Shown here: positions 23,782 through 31,361 of the stretch, in pieces
Layout: each line of letters begins with the position of its first letter
Position numbering within the stretch: position 1 is the first letter of the stretch
Source: Bacillus sp. SG-1
GTDB taxonomy: Bacteria; Bacillota; Bacilli; Bacillales; Bacillaceae_B
Assembly (NCBI RefSeq): GCF_000181495.1
Contig: NZ_ABCF01000021.1
Span: 1 to 41,975, forward strand
DNA: 41,975 nucleotides
Direction of reading: 5' to 3'
Program-made: the position numbers and the translations under genes
Notes under the pieces: model-generated
What the model saw: only the letters and a program-made list of their open reading frames with translations
The model's database searches: none
What the model was told of the DNA's origin: nothing

Positions 23782-24750
23782 ATGAGTGATACAGCATCAT
23801 TTGCGGCACTGCCAGAAGAGGAAAAAATGGCCCACTTTATGAAGCGGATTGAAGCCGGGGAAAAAATTGAAGCTGATGACTGGATGCCGGATGAGTATAG
23901 AAAGACATTGATCAAATTGATATCCATGCATGCTATCAGCGAAATAATGGGAGCGCTTCCAGAAAAAGAGTGGGTTCCAAAAGCCCCAACACTTGGTAGG
24001 AAGCTCGGCATCATGGCGAAAGTGCAGGATGAAATGGGCCATGGACAACTTCTTCTACGTGTAGCGGAAGATTTGATGAAACCTTACGGAAAAACGCGTG
24101 AAGAAATTATGCAGGACTTATTTTCAGGAGATTTAAAGTTTCATAACGTGTTCCATATGGAAGCTCCGACTTGGGGAGATGCCGGATTGATCGGATGGCT
24201 GGTTGATGGTGCTGCAATCATCACACAAACCAACATGCTTGGTGCTTCTTATGGACCATATGCAAGAGCCTTGAAACGGATCTGCGCTGAAGAAGTATTC
24301 CATGCCCAGCATGGGGAAGCAATCATTATGGCATTGGCAGAAGGTACACCGGAACAGAAAGCGCTTGTCCAGGATGCAGTTGACCGCTGGTGGGAGGCCC
24401 TGCTGATGTTTTTCGGACCGGGAAGTGCCTCCACGACGGGATCGTCTAAACAGGATATTACAATTAAATACGGAATTCGGACGAAAACAAATGAAGAACT
24501 GAGACAGGATTTTTTTACAAAATATGTACCGAGAATTCTTTCACTGGGATTGACGATTCCAGATGAAACGATGCATTTCGATCAGGAGAAAGAAGAGTGG
24601 ATCTATCAGCAGCCTGATTGGAGCAGATTTAAGGAGATTGTGAAAAATAACGGTCCAAAATCAAAAGAGAGATTGGACCTTAGAAGGATATCTTATGAAA
24701 ATAACGCCTGGGTCCGTGAAGCACTGAGCGGGGATACAGCGGCAGGATAG
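23782..24750 (+). CDS. paaA: Phenylacetyl-CoA 1,2-epoxidase catalytic subunit PaaA
   Basis: Predicted 322-residue di-iron subunit of the multicomponent oxygenase that converts phenylacetyl-CoA to its ring 1,2-epoxide using O2. Two ExxH ligand motifs are visible: QDEMGHGQLLLR near residue 84-87 and EEVFHAQHGEA near 170-174. LIGWLVDGAAIITQTNMLG lies between. AGGAGG lies 11 bases before the ATG. Followed 15 bases later by paaB and then paaC and paaD, the usual core order. The gene for the PaaE reductase is not in this window. Confidence 0.96.
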   Translation: MSDTASFAALPEEEKMAHFMKRIEAGEKIEADDWMPDEYRKTLIKLISMHAISEIMGALPEKEWVPKAPTLGRKLGIMAKVQDEMGHGQLLLRVAEDLMKPYGKTREEIMQDLFSGDLKFHNVFHMEAPTWGDAGLIGWLVDGAAIITQTNMLGASYGPYARALKRICAEEVFHAQHGEAIIMALAEGTPEQKALVQDAVDRWWEALLMFFGPGSASTTGSSKQDITIKYGIRTKTNEELRQDFFTKYVPRILSLGLTIPDETMHFDQEKEEWIYQQPDWSRFKEIVKNNGPKSKERLDLRRISYENNAWVREALSGDTAAG

Positions 24751-24765
24751 AAGGGGGACGGTGAC

Positions 24766-25122
24766 ATGTCTGATAAGAGCAGGAATTTTTACCAGGAATA
24801 CGAAGTGTTCAGCAGAAGAACAGATAATGCCCCGATGCAGCATCAGTTCAGCCTGCTTGCACCCAATCAGGAAATCGCCCTGGTGATGGCGCAGGAGAAC
24901 TTCATGAGAAGGGAACCGGCAACAGATATCTGGGTCGTGAAAAGAGCGGACATCCGCAAGATGAACCAGGAGGAAAAAGAATCGCTTCAACGTCTGGATA
25001 ACAAGGATTACCGCAATGCAAAGGGCTACGGTTACCTGAAGAAAAAATGGCGTCAATACGAACAGGAAATGCTGGATGAGAAAGAAATCATGTCCTGGGA
25101 AGGGAAGGTGAAAAAGTCATGA
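24766..25122 (+). CDS. paaB: Phenylacetyl-CoA epoxidase subunit PaaB
   Basis: Predicted 118-residue small subunit, structural in the PaaABC oxygenase complex. Typical sequences: YEVFSRRTDNAPMQHQFSLL, ENFMRREPATDIWVVKRADI and a Lys/Glu-rich C-terminus somewhat longer than in E. coli PaaB (95 aa). GGGGG precedes the ATG. The stop overlaps the paaC start by four bases (ATGA), implying coupled translation. Confidence 0.95.
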   Translation: MSDKSRNFYQEYEVFSRRTDNAPMQHQFSLLAPNQEIALVMAQENFMRREPATDIWVVKRADIRKMNQEEKESLQRLDNKDYRNAKGYGYLKKKWRQYEQEMLDEKEIMSWEGKVKKS

Positions 25123-25934
25123 CGGTGAGCAATGCTGTAGAAGTAAAGGATGAAAAATATAAAACGGCCTTGGTCGAGCTGCTGTATCAGCTGGCAGATG
25201 ACGATTTCATCATTGCCTACAGGGGATCGGAATGGCTCGGGCTTGCCCCTCATATAGAAGAGGATGTTGCATTCTCATCTATCAATCAAGACACGATGGG
25301 GCATGCAGCGATGTTCTACCGGCTGCTTGAAGACTTGGGTGAAGGAGAAATGAACAGTCTCGCCCATGCCAGGGGAGCTGATGAGCGGCGCAATGCCATC
25401 ATTTTAGAAGAAGTGAATGGTTCAGGAACCTACCTGGTGGAGCCGAATTACGACTGGGCATTCGCCGTTGTGAGAAATTATTTTTATGCCCAGGCGAAAA
25501 AGATCAAGATCGAATCATTAAAGAATGCTTCCTATCAGCCATTGGCTGAGGCTGCGGTTAAGGTGAATATGGAACTGTATTACCATCTTTTGCACTGGAA
25601 GACTTGGTTTTCGCAGTTGATGAACTCCAACGGTGAAGCGAGGAAGCGCATGATGAACGCAGTTGAAAAGACTGTCGCAGATTTTGCCGGAGTATTGTCA
25701 TTGGGTGATCAGGGGGAAGAAATGGCCAAAGCAGGACTCATTGAAGGCGAGGATATGCTCGTCATGCGTTGGAAGAATGCTGTGGAACCAATCTTTGAAT
25801 CTTCTAATCTTTCACTACCCCCACTGGAAATGCAGAGAGGGAATGGACGAAACAAGGTACATACCGCAGATCTTGAGCAGGCCATTGGAACATTGAGCGA
25901 AGTCTACAACTCAGATCCGGCAGCTGCCTGGTAA
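25119..25934 (+). CDS. paaC: Phenylacetyl-CoA epoxidase subunit PaaC
   Basis: Predicted 271-residue ferritin-like structural subunit that partners PaaA. It retains the helical-bundle pattern (ALVELLYQLADDDFIIAYRG, NQDTMGHAAMFYRLLEDLGE, VRNYFYAQAKKIKIESLKNA) but is considered non-catalytic because the complete iron-ligand set is not kept. Start overlaps the end of paaB (ATGA), with GGAAGGTGA upstream. Length is close to E. coli PaaC (248 aa), slightly longer. Confidence 0.95.
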   Translation: MTVSNAVEVKDEKYKTALVELLYQLADDDFIIAYRGSEWLGLAPHIEEDVAFSSINQDTMGHAAMFYRLLEDLGEGEMNSLAHARGADERRNAIILEEVNGSGTYLVEPNYDWAFAVVRNYFYAQAKKIKIESLKNASYQPLAEAAVKVNMELYYHLLHWKTWFSQLMNSNGEARKRMMNAVEKTVADFAGVLSLGDQGEEMAKAGLIEGEDMLVMRWKNAVEPIFESSNLSLPPLEMQRGNGRNKVHTADLEQAIGTLSEVYNSDPAAAW

Positions 25935-25949
25935 AAGGGAATGATTCAA

Positions 25950-26438
25950 TTGACAGTAAGAGATGAACGCATATTAAACATACTTCAGCAGGTGAAAGAC
26001 CCTGAGATTGATTCAGTCAGTATAGTTGAATTGGGGATGGTTGAACAGGCTGAGTTCCAGCATGGCAAGGCCGTGGTTAAACTTCTGCCCACATTCATGG
26101 GGTGTCCTGCATTGGAAATCATCAAGGGCAATGTGGAAAAAACACTGCTGGCGGATCCAGGAATCTCTGAGACAGATGTTGACTTCCTTTTCAGTCCGCC
26201 ATGGACATCCGATAGAGTTTCCGAGATTGGCAGGGAAAAGCTCAAAGAATTCGGTATCGCGCCTCCTCCTGAAAAACTGGAGGAAGACGGAGGCTGGAAG
26301 GTCAACTGCCCATACTGTGATTCACCATACACAACCATGGACAACATCTTCGGCCCGACCGCCTGCAGAAGCATTCTCTATTGCAAGCAATGCAAGAACC
26401 CTTTCGAAGCAATGAAACCAATATCTACAATTATGTAA
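25950..26438 (+). CDS. paaD: PaaD, assembly factor of the phenylacetyl-CoA epoxidase
   Basis: Predicted 162-residue protein with an N-terminal MIP18/DUF59 domain (QVKDPEIDSVSIVELGMV, then PTFMGCPALEIIKG) and a C-terminal zinc-ribbon (CPYCDSP, TACRSILYCKQCKNPF). The family is thought to help assemble the iron centre or the reductase of the PaaABCE oxygenase. The TTG at 25950 is preferred: AAAAGGGA abuts an earlier in-frame ATG at 25941, leaving no spacing, but lies 9 bases before the TTG. Here a 248-base composite repeat follows where paaE is found in many other clusters. Confidence 0.9.
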   Translation: MTVRDERILNILQQVKDPEIDSVSIVELGMVEQAEFQHGKAVVKLLPTFMGCPALEIIKGNVEKTLLADPGISETDVDFLFSPPWTSDRVSEIGREKLKEFGIAPPPEKLEEDGGWKVNCPYCDSPYTTMDNIFGPTACRSILYCKQCKNPFEAMKPISTIM

Positions 26439-26495
26439 AACTGTGCTGGAAATCATGGGATTTTTCTAAAAGGTTTTTTGGTTTTTAAGTAAGAG

Positions 26496-26743
26496 TTGAT
26501 TGGAGCGGAAGGTGAGTGATCTCCTGCGGGAGCAGCGGGACGTCTAGTTACAGCACCCAGCCCCTCGGGATCAAATAACCCGAAGAGAATAAAAGGGAAA
26601 AGCGCCTTTTCTTCTCTTCGGAACATTTGCCTGTCGGGGCTGACCGGGGTGCTTCCACTTTTGAGGACAGGTGAGACCCCGCAGGCGCAGCCGAGGAGGC
26701 TCACGCCCGCCCCGCGGAGTCACTCACCTGGAGCGGAAATCAA
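26496..26743 (+). repeat. GC-rich repeat, copy 3, with a nested 127-base element
   Basis: Outer parts match copies 1 and 4: TTGATTGGAGCGGAAGG, terminal stem AGGTGAGTGA / TCACTCACCT, and GGAGCGGAAATCAAC. Between CGGGAC (ending 26541) and AGGTGAGACC (from 26669) lies an extra 127 bases (26542-26668) flanked by GGAC on both sides. The insert is itself a hairpin: AGCACCC..AGCCCC with GGGGCTG..GGGGTGCT, and inside it CCGAAGAGAATAAAAGG with CCTTTTCTTCTCTTCGG. It lies between paaD and the EthD gene. Confidence 0.85.
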
Positions 26744-26776
26744 CGGTTATTTTCTAATTAAAAGGAGAGATTTTAA

Positions 26777-27085
26777 ATGGTAAAACTAATCGCACTTTAC
26801 AAGCATCCTGAAAACAAGGAACAATTCGACGAGCATTACTTTAATACGCATGCACCGATCACAGCAAAGATTCCAGGATTAAGAGAAATGAAAGTTACCA
26901 AGATTGTCGGTTCCCCAATGGGCGGCGAAGGAAAGTACTATCTTATGTGTGAAATGGTTTATGACAGCCATGAGTCATTGAAAGCTGCCATGAAATCTGA
27001 CGAAGGTAAAGCTTCCGGAAAGGATTTAATGTCTTTTGCCGGTGACCTCGTTACATTGATGATCGGTGAAGACCTGAATGAATAG
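26777..27085 (+). CDS. EthD family protein in the paa operon
   Basis: Predicted 102-residue dimeric alpha-beta barrel (ferredoxin-like) protein: MVKLIALYKHPENKEQFDEH, YFNTHAPITAKIPGLREMKV, and KSDEGKASGKDLMSFAGDLV. EthD-type proteins are needed for, or fused to, oxygenase pathways, but their chemistry is unclear; related folds include monooxygenases and isomerases. AAGGAGA lies 9 bases before ATG. The gene overlaps paaF by eight bases, so it belongs to the Paa pathway by context. A role in handling the reactive epoxide or oxepin intermediate is a guess. Confidence 0.85.
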   Translation: MVKLIALYKHPENKEQFDEHYFNTHAPITAKIPGLREMKVTKIVGSPMGGEGKYYLMCEMVYDSHESLKAAMKSDEGKASGKDLMSFAGDLVTLMIGEDLNE

Positions 27086-27857
27086 GAATTACGACTATAT
27101 CGATGTAAGTGTGGAAGAGGGAATCGGTTTAGTCGAACTGAACCGTCCGAAAGTCCTGAATGCCATCAACAGGCAGATGGTGTCTGAGATTCTCTCAGCT
27201 TATGAACAGTTCGACCGTGATCCTGAAGTAAGAGTCATTCTTCTTTCAGGAAAAGGCAGAGCGTTTGCGGCAGGGGCTGATATCGACGAAATGGCCAAGG
27301 ACAGTGCAATCGATTTTGAGCTTCTGAATCAGTTTGCTGATTGGGACCGGATCGCCGTCGTGAAAAAGCCAATCATCGGGGCAGTCCAAGGGTTTGCCCT
27401 CGGAGGTGGTTTTGAAATGGCTTTGTGTTGTGACATGCTGTTTGCTGCCGATGACGCCGAGTTTGGCTTTCCGGAAGTGAACCTTGCGGTGATGCCTGGC
27501 GCCGGAGGGACCCAGAGATTGACGAAGCTGATTGGCAAAACGCGGGCGATGGAATGGCTGATGACAGGAGACCGAATGTCTGCGGATGAAGCACACCGCT
27601 TGGGGATCATCAATCGGGTAGTCGCAAGGGAACTTCTAATGGAAGAAACGAAGAAATTTGCTGCAAAGCTTGCGAAACAGCCTCCGTTGTCACTTCGATT
27701 GATTAAAGAGTCTGTTCATAAGGCAGTAGATAACTCACTGTATGAAGGAATGCAGTACGAGCGCAAGAATTTCTCTCTGCTTTTCGCTTCTGAAGATCAA
27801 AAAGAAGGAATGAAAGCATTCATCGAAAAACGGAAACCGCATTATAAAGGAAAGTAA
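27078..27857 (+). CDS. paaF: Enoyl-CoA hydratase PaaF-like
   Basis: Predicted 259-residue crotonase-fold enzyme, likely 2,3-dehydroadipyl-CoA hydratase in the beta-oxidation half of the pathway. Both catalytic glutamates of classical hydratases are present: E113 (LGGGFEMALCCD) and E133 (FGFPEVNLAVMPGAGGTQRL). The CoA-binding AFAAGADIDEM is near residue 60. Starts inside the end of the EthD gene. With no paaZ present, this or PaaG might also supply the oxepin-CoA hydratase step, which is inference. Confidence 0.9.
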   Translation: MNRNYDYIDVSVEEGIGLVELNRPKVLNAINRQMVSEILSAYEQFDRDPEVRVILLSGKGRAFAAGADIDEMAKDSAIDFELLNQFADWDRIAVVKKPIIGAVQGFALGGGFEMALCCDMLFAADDAEFGFPEVNLAVMPGAGGTQRLTKLIGKTRAMEWLMTGDRMSADEAHRLGIINRVVARELLMEETKKFAAKLAKQPPLSLRLIKESVHKAVDNSLYEGMQYERKNFSLLFASEDQKEGMKAFIEKRKPHYKGK

Positions 27858-27870
27858 AGGAGGCATCACC

Positions 27871-28644
27871 ATGTTCGAGACGATCCTCTATGAAGTCAGT
27901 GATGGAGTGGCCTGGATCAGGTTGAACAGACCTGATAAGCTCAATGCCTTCATTGGGCAAATGAACAGGGAGATTGCCAACGCACTTAAGCAGTCTTCCA
28001 GGGATGAAGCTGTCCGGGCTATAGTAATTACAGGGGAAGGCAGAGCTTTTTGTTCAGGCCAGGATTTAAGTGAAGTAAGTGAAGACATGGACCACGGGGA
28101 AGTCCTGAGAAATAATTACGGTCCGATGGTCAAGGAGCTTGCAGCCTGCGAAAAACCAGTGATTGCCGCGGTGAATGGTGTGGCGGCAGGGGCAGGTATG
28201 AGCCTTGCGCTGGCTTGTGACTTCCGATTGTTATCAGAGAAAGCGAGTTTTGTAGAAGCCTTCATTCATGTAGGGCTCATCCCTGACTCAGGGAACCTCT
28301 ACTACCTGACCCGTCTTGTCGGCCATGCCAAAGCATTGGAGCTGGCGGTATTTGGTGAAAAGATCACTGCGGAAAAGGCAGAAGAGCTGGGGCTTGCCAA
28401 TAAGGTTATAGCACTTGAAGACTGGGAAAGCGAAGTCAGGGTATATGCTGAAAGACTTGCAAATATGCCGACAAAAGCAATCGGTCTCATTAAGAGATAC
28501 TTGAATGAATGCTATGATTCAAGTTTAGAAGAGTATTTGGAAAAAGAAGCTTATGGCCAAAGGATTGCCGGCCAGAGTGCAGACCATCTTGAAGGTGTGG
28601 GAGCATTCATGGAAAAAAGAAAGCCTGTATTTCAGGGGAAATAA
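27871..28644 (+). CDS. paaG: 1,2-epoxyphenylacetyl-CoA isomerase PaaG-like
   Basis: Predicted 257-residue crotonase-fold isomerase that turns ring-1,2-epoxyphenylacetyl-CoA into oxepin-CoA and also shifts double bonds later in the route. The first hydratase glutamate is replaced (GAGMSLALACDF), and the expected PaaG catalytic aspartate is kept: D139 in GLIPDSGNLYYLTRLVG. This distinguishes it from PaaF next door. AAAGGAGG precedes the ATG, 13 bases after paaF. A second GC-rich repeat copy follows before the next gene. Confidence 0.9.
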   Translation: MFETILYEVSDGVAWIRLNRPDKLNAFIGQMNREIANALKQSSRDEAVRAIVITGEGRAFCSGQDLSEVSEDMDHGEVLRNNYGPMVKELAACEKPVIAAVNGVAAGAGMSLALACDFRLLSEKASFVEAFIHVGLIPDSGNLYYLTRLVGHAKALELAVFGEKITAEKAEELGLANKVIALEDWESEVRVYAERLANMPTKAIGLIKRYLNECYDSSLEEYLEKEAYGQRIAGQSADHLEGVGAFMEKRKPVFQGK

Positions 28645-28687
28645 AAAGCTTATTTTCTTATGAATTGTTGGTTTTATAAATGAAAGG

Positions 28688-28808
28688 CTGATTGGAGTGG
28701 AAGGTGTGCGACCTCCTGCGGGACTAGCGGGACAGGTGAGACCCCGCAGGTGAAGCCGAGGAGGCTCACCGCCCGCCCCGCGGAGTCGCGCACCTGGAGC
28801 GGAAATCA
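28688..28808 (+). repeat. GC-rich structured repeat, copy 4 (full length)
   Basis: Same layout as copy 1: CTGATTGGAGTGGAAGG, terminal stem AGGTGTGCGA / TCGCGCACCT, CTCCTGCGGGACTAGCGGGAC, and GGAGCGGAAATCA. Lies between paaG and the aldehyde dehydrogenase gene in the direction of transcription. Confidence 0.9.
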
Positions 28809-28869
28809 ACCCTCTCGTTAAAAAGCAACATAAGGAAACTAGCTAATAAAAACTTGAGGAGATGAGAAT

Positions 28870-30387
28870 ATGTCAACTGTAAAAGAACAAAATTTCGAAG
28901 TCCTTGAAACAAAACGTGAACATTATGGAATGATTATCAATGGTGAAAGAACGGATAGTGCATCCGGAGAGACCTTTACTACATACAACCCGGCAACTGG
29001 CGAAGCAATTGCCACTGTAGCCAAAGCGACGACAGAAGACGCAGAGCGTGCCGTCCAAGCAGCAAGAGACGCATTTGATAAAGGGAAGTGGAAGAAGTTC
29101 CCTGTGAATAAGCGTCAAAGAGTAATGATGAAAATTGCCGGTATCATGAGATCCCGTTTCAATGAGTTGGTTTCACTCGAAATCATGGACAGCGGTAAAT
29201 CGTTATCAGCCGCCCAAGGTCAAGTTATGCAAGCAATCGAAGACTTTGAGTTCTATGCAGGAGCCATTGTCGGCCACCGTGGATCAGTGAATAATGTTCC
29301 GGGCCAATTCTCAAATGTTGCAGAAAAAGAGCCTGTAGGTGTCTGCGCGCAGATCATTCCTTGGAACTACCCAATGATGATGGCAGCGTGGAAAATCGCG
29401 CCGGCAATCGCTGTTGGATGTTCAGTTGTCGTGAAACCGGCTTCGCTTACGCCACTGACAGCAATCGTCTTGGGAGAAATCTGTATTGAAGCTGGAGTTC
29501 CTCAAGGGGTTGTCAACGTCATCCCTGGTTCCGGTTCGACAATCGGAAACTATCTTGTAGAGCATGATCAAGTGGATAAAGTTGCTTTCACAGGATCGAC
29601 TCCAATCGGGAAAAACATCATGGAGAGAGCTTCTCAAACATTGAAGCGCGTAACGCTGGAGCTCGGCGGAAAATCGCCTAACATCGTTTTCGACGATGCA
29701 GACGTAGATGCAGCTGTAGATGGTTCCCTGTTCGGTATTTTCTATAATACAGGTCAATCTTGTGAAGCACGTTCAAGACTTTACGTACACGAGGATATCT
29801 ATGATGAATTCATGGAAAAATTCGTTGCCAAAACGAAACAGCTTTCTCTTGGCGATCCGTTTGATAAAGGTACACATATTGGTGCCATCATTGATGACAG
29901 TCAGGTAAAGACTATCGACGGTTATGTGCAATCAGCCAAAGAAGAGGGAGCAACGATTCTTACTGGCGGCAAACCTGCAACAGTTGAAGGCTTTGAAAAC
30001 GGTCACTGGTATGAGCCGACCATCATCACAGATGTGAACCACGAGATGAAAGCGGTTCGTGAAGAAATCTTCGGACCTGTCGTTGTGGTAATGAAATTCA
30101 GTGATGAAAAAGAAGCGATCAAACTTGCGAACGATACCGTTTACGGTCTTGGTTCTGCTCTTTGGACAAAAGACCATGCCAAAGCAACAAGAGTTTCAAA
30201 AGCGATCCAGGCTGGAATCGTCATGGTTAACTGCCCGTTCTCGGCATTCCCTGGAACACCATTCGGCGGCTACAAGCAATCAGGGTTCGGAAGAGAGCTT
30301 TGTATCGAAACACTTGATCTTTATACAGAAACAAAGAGTATCATTTCTTACTTCGGCAGCCGTCCATTAAACCCATTCGGTTTATAA
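28870..30387 (+). CDS. NAD(P)-dependent aldehyde dehydrogenase of the paa cluster
   Basis: Predicted 505-residue ALDH-superfamily enzyme. Catalytic cysteine C298 (NTGQSCEARSR), general base E264 (LELGGKSPN), Rossmann motif FTGSTPIGK and cofactor contact IIPWNYPMMM. It is of the betaine/phenylacetaldehyde dehydrogenase type, not the fused PaaZ type, which would be about 680 residues with a hydratase domain. By context it probably oxidises the ring-opened semialdehyde (3-oxo-5,6-dehydrosuberyl-CoA semialdehyde), or else phenylacetaldehyde. Start follows TTGAGGAGA. Separated from paaG by repeat copy 4 and from paaH by a structured 109-base gap. Confidence 0.88.
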   Translation: MSTVKEQNFEVLETKREHYGMIINGERTDSASGETFTTYNPATGEAIATVAKATTEDAERAVQAARDAFDKGKWKKFPVNKRQRVMMKIAGIMRSRFNELVSLEIMDSGKSLSAAQGQVMQAIEDFEFYAGAIVGHRGSVNNVPGQFSNVAEKEPVGVCAQIIPWNYPMMMAAWKIAPAIAVGCSVVVKPASLTPLTAIVLGEICIEAGVPQGVVNVIPGSGSTIGNYLVEHDQVDKVAFTGSTPIGKNIMERASQTLKRVTLELGGKSPNIVFDDADVDAAVDGSLFGIFYNTGQSCEARSRLYVHEDIYDEFMEKFVAKTKQLSLGDPFDKGTHIGAIIDDSQVKTIDGYVQSAKEEGATILTGGKPATVEGFENGHWYEPTIITDVNHEMKAVREEIFGPVVVVMKFSDEKEAIKLANDTVYGLGSALWTKDHAKATRVSKAIQAGIVMVNCPFSAFPGTPFGGYKQSGFGRELCIETLDLYTETKSIISYFGSRPLNPFGL

Positions 30388-30401
30388 AATAAATCAGCAT
30401 G

Positions 30402-30450
30402 CTCGGGACTGCGGGTCCATCCGGTTTAAGCGGATAGGCACCAGTCCCTT
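30402..30450 (+). other. Intercistronic stem-loop between the ALDH gene and paaH
   Basis: GGGACT / AGTCCC (30405-30410, 30443-30448) encloses an inner ATCCG / CGGAT hairpin with an internal loop of about 8 bases on each side. No T-run, so an RNA-stability or processing element is more likely than a terminator. Confidence 0.5.
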
Positions 30451-30496
30451 GGTGCGTATATTAATGAAGAAACTCGACTTAAGAGGAGGCAGGACG

Positions 30497-31345
30497 ATGG
30501 ATAAACTGGTCGTGATTGGATCCGGCGTAATGGGAAGAGGAATCGCCTATGTCAGTGCTGTCGGTGGTTTTCAGACAACGCTCGTTGATGTGGAACAAAG
30601 GCAGCTGGACAGTGCCCAGGGAGAACTGACTTCCATTTTTCAAAAAGGGGTGGACCGCGGGAAGCTTTCGAAAGAAGAAAGCACTGATGCTCAAGGAAGA
30701 TTGAGCTTTTCAACTGATATGGCCAAAGCTGTTGAATCAGCTGACCTGGTGATCGAAGCGGTACCTGAAAAGACAGAAATCAAGAAAGCAGTATTTGAAA
30801 AAATAGATGAGTATGCGCAGGAATCTTGTTATTTTGCGACAAACACATCAACTATGAGTCCGACAGAAATTGCTTCCTTTACGGGACGTCCTAAAAAAGT
30901 AATTGCCATGCATTTCTTTAATCCTGTACATAAAATGCCGCTGGTGGAAATTGTCCGCGGTTTGGAAACAAGTGATGAAACAACTCAATTCGCAGAAAAC
31001 GCCGCTAAACGAATGGGTAAAGAAACGGTGGTCATTAATGAGTTTCCTGGCTTTGTCACAAGCAGGATTTCTGCGCTTGTGGGAAATGAAGCCTTCTATA
31101 TGCTGCAGGAAGGTCTTGGAACGCCGGAAGAAATTGATAAAGCGATCAAGTTGGGCCTGAATTACCCAATGGGACCTTTCGAACTTGGTGATCTAGTAGG
31201 CCTTGATGCGAGGCTGAATAACCTCAAATATCTTCACGAAAAGCTTGGGGAGAAATATCGTCCAGCACCTTTGCTCGAAAAATATGTGAAAGCAGGAAGG
31301 CTGGGAAGAAAATCTGGGCGCGGAGTCTATGACTACACGAAGTAA
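30497..31345 (+). CDS. paaH: 3-hydroxyacyl-CoA dehydrogenase PaaH-like
   Basis: Predicted 282-residue NAD-dependent dehydrogenase, likely oxidising 3-hydroxyadipyl-CoA to 3-oxoadipyl-CoA. N-terminal Rossmann motif VVIGSGVMGRGIAY, then catalytic-region sequences ATNTSTMSPTEIA and AMHFFNPVHKMPLVEIV (H of the Glu-His pair), and GFVTSRISALVGNEAFYML. The start at 30497 is chosen for AGAGGAGG 8 bases upstream; an upstream in-frame extension has no ribosome site. Length matches 3-hydroxybutyryl-CoA dehydrogenases (about 282 aa). Followed by paaJ after 16 bases. Confidence 0.92.
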   Translation: MDKLVVIGSGVMGRGIAYVSAVGGFQTTLVDVEQRQLDSAQGELTSIFQKGVDRGKLSKEESTDAQGRLSFSTDMAKAVESADLVIEAVPEKTEIKKAVFEKIDEYAQESCYFATNTSTMSPTEIASFTGRPKKVIAMHFFNPVHKMPLVEIVRGLETSDETTQFAENAAKRMGKETVVINEFPGFVTSRISALVGNEAFYMLQEGLGTPEEIDKAIKLGLNYPMGPFELGDLVGLDARLNNLKYLHEKLGEKYRPAPLLEKYVKAGRLGRKSGRGVYDYTK

Positions 31346-31361
31346 AGAAGGAGGAGCCGCG

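Noticed and set aside
26453..26704. Minus-strand reading frame of 83 codons inside the repeat region
   Set aside because: It is made entirely of the GC-rich repeat and its nested hairpin, has no ribosome site, and the sequence is explained by pairing. The same applies to a minus frame at 28525-28809.
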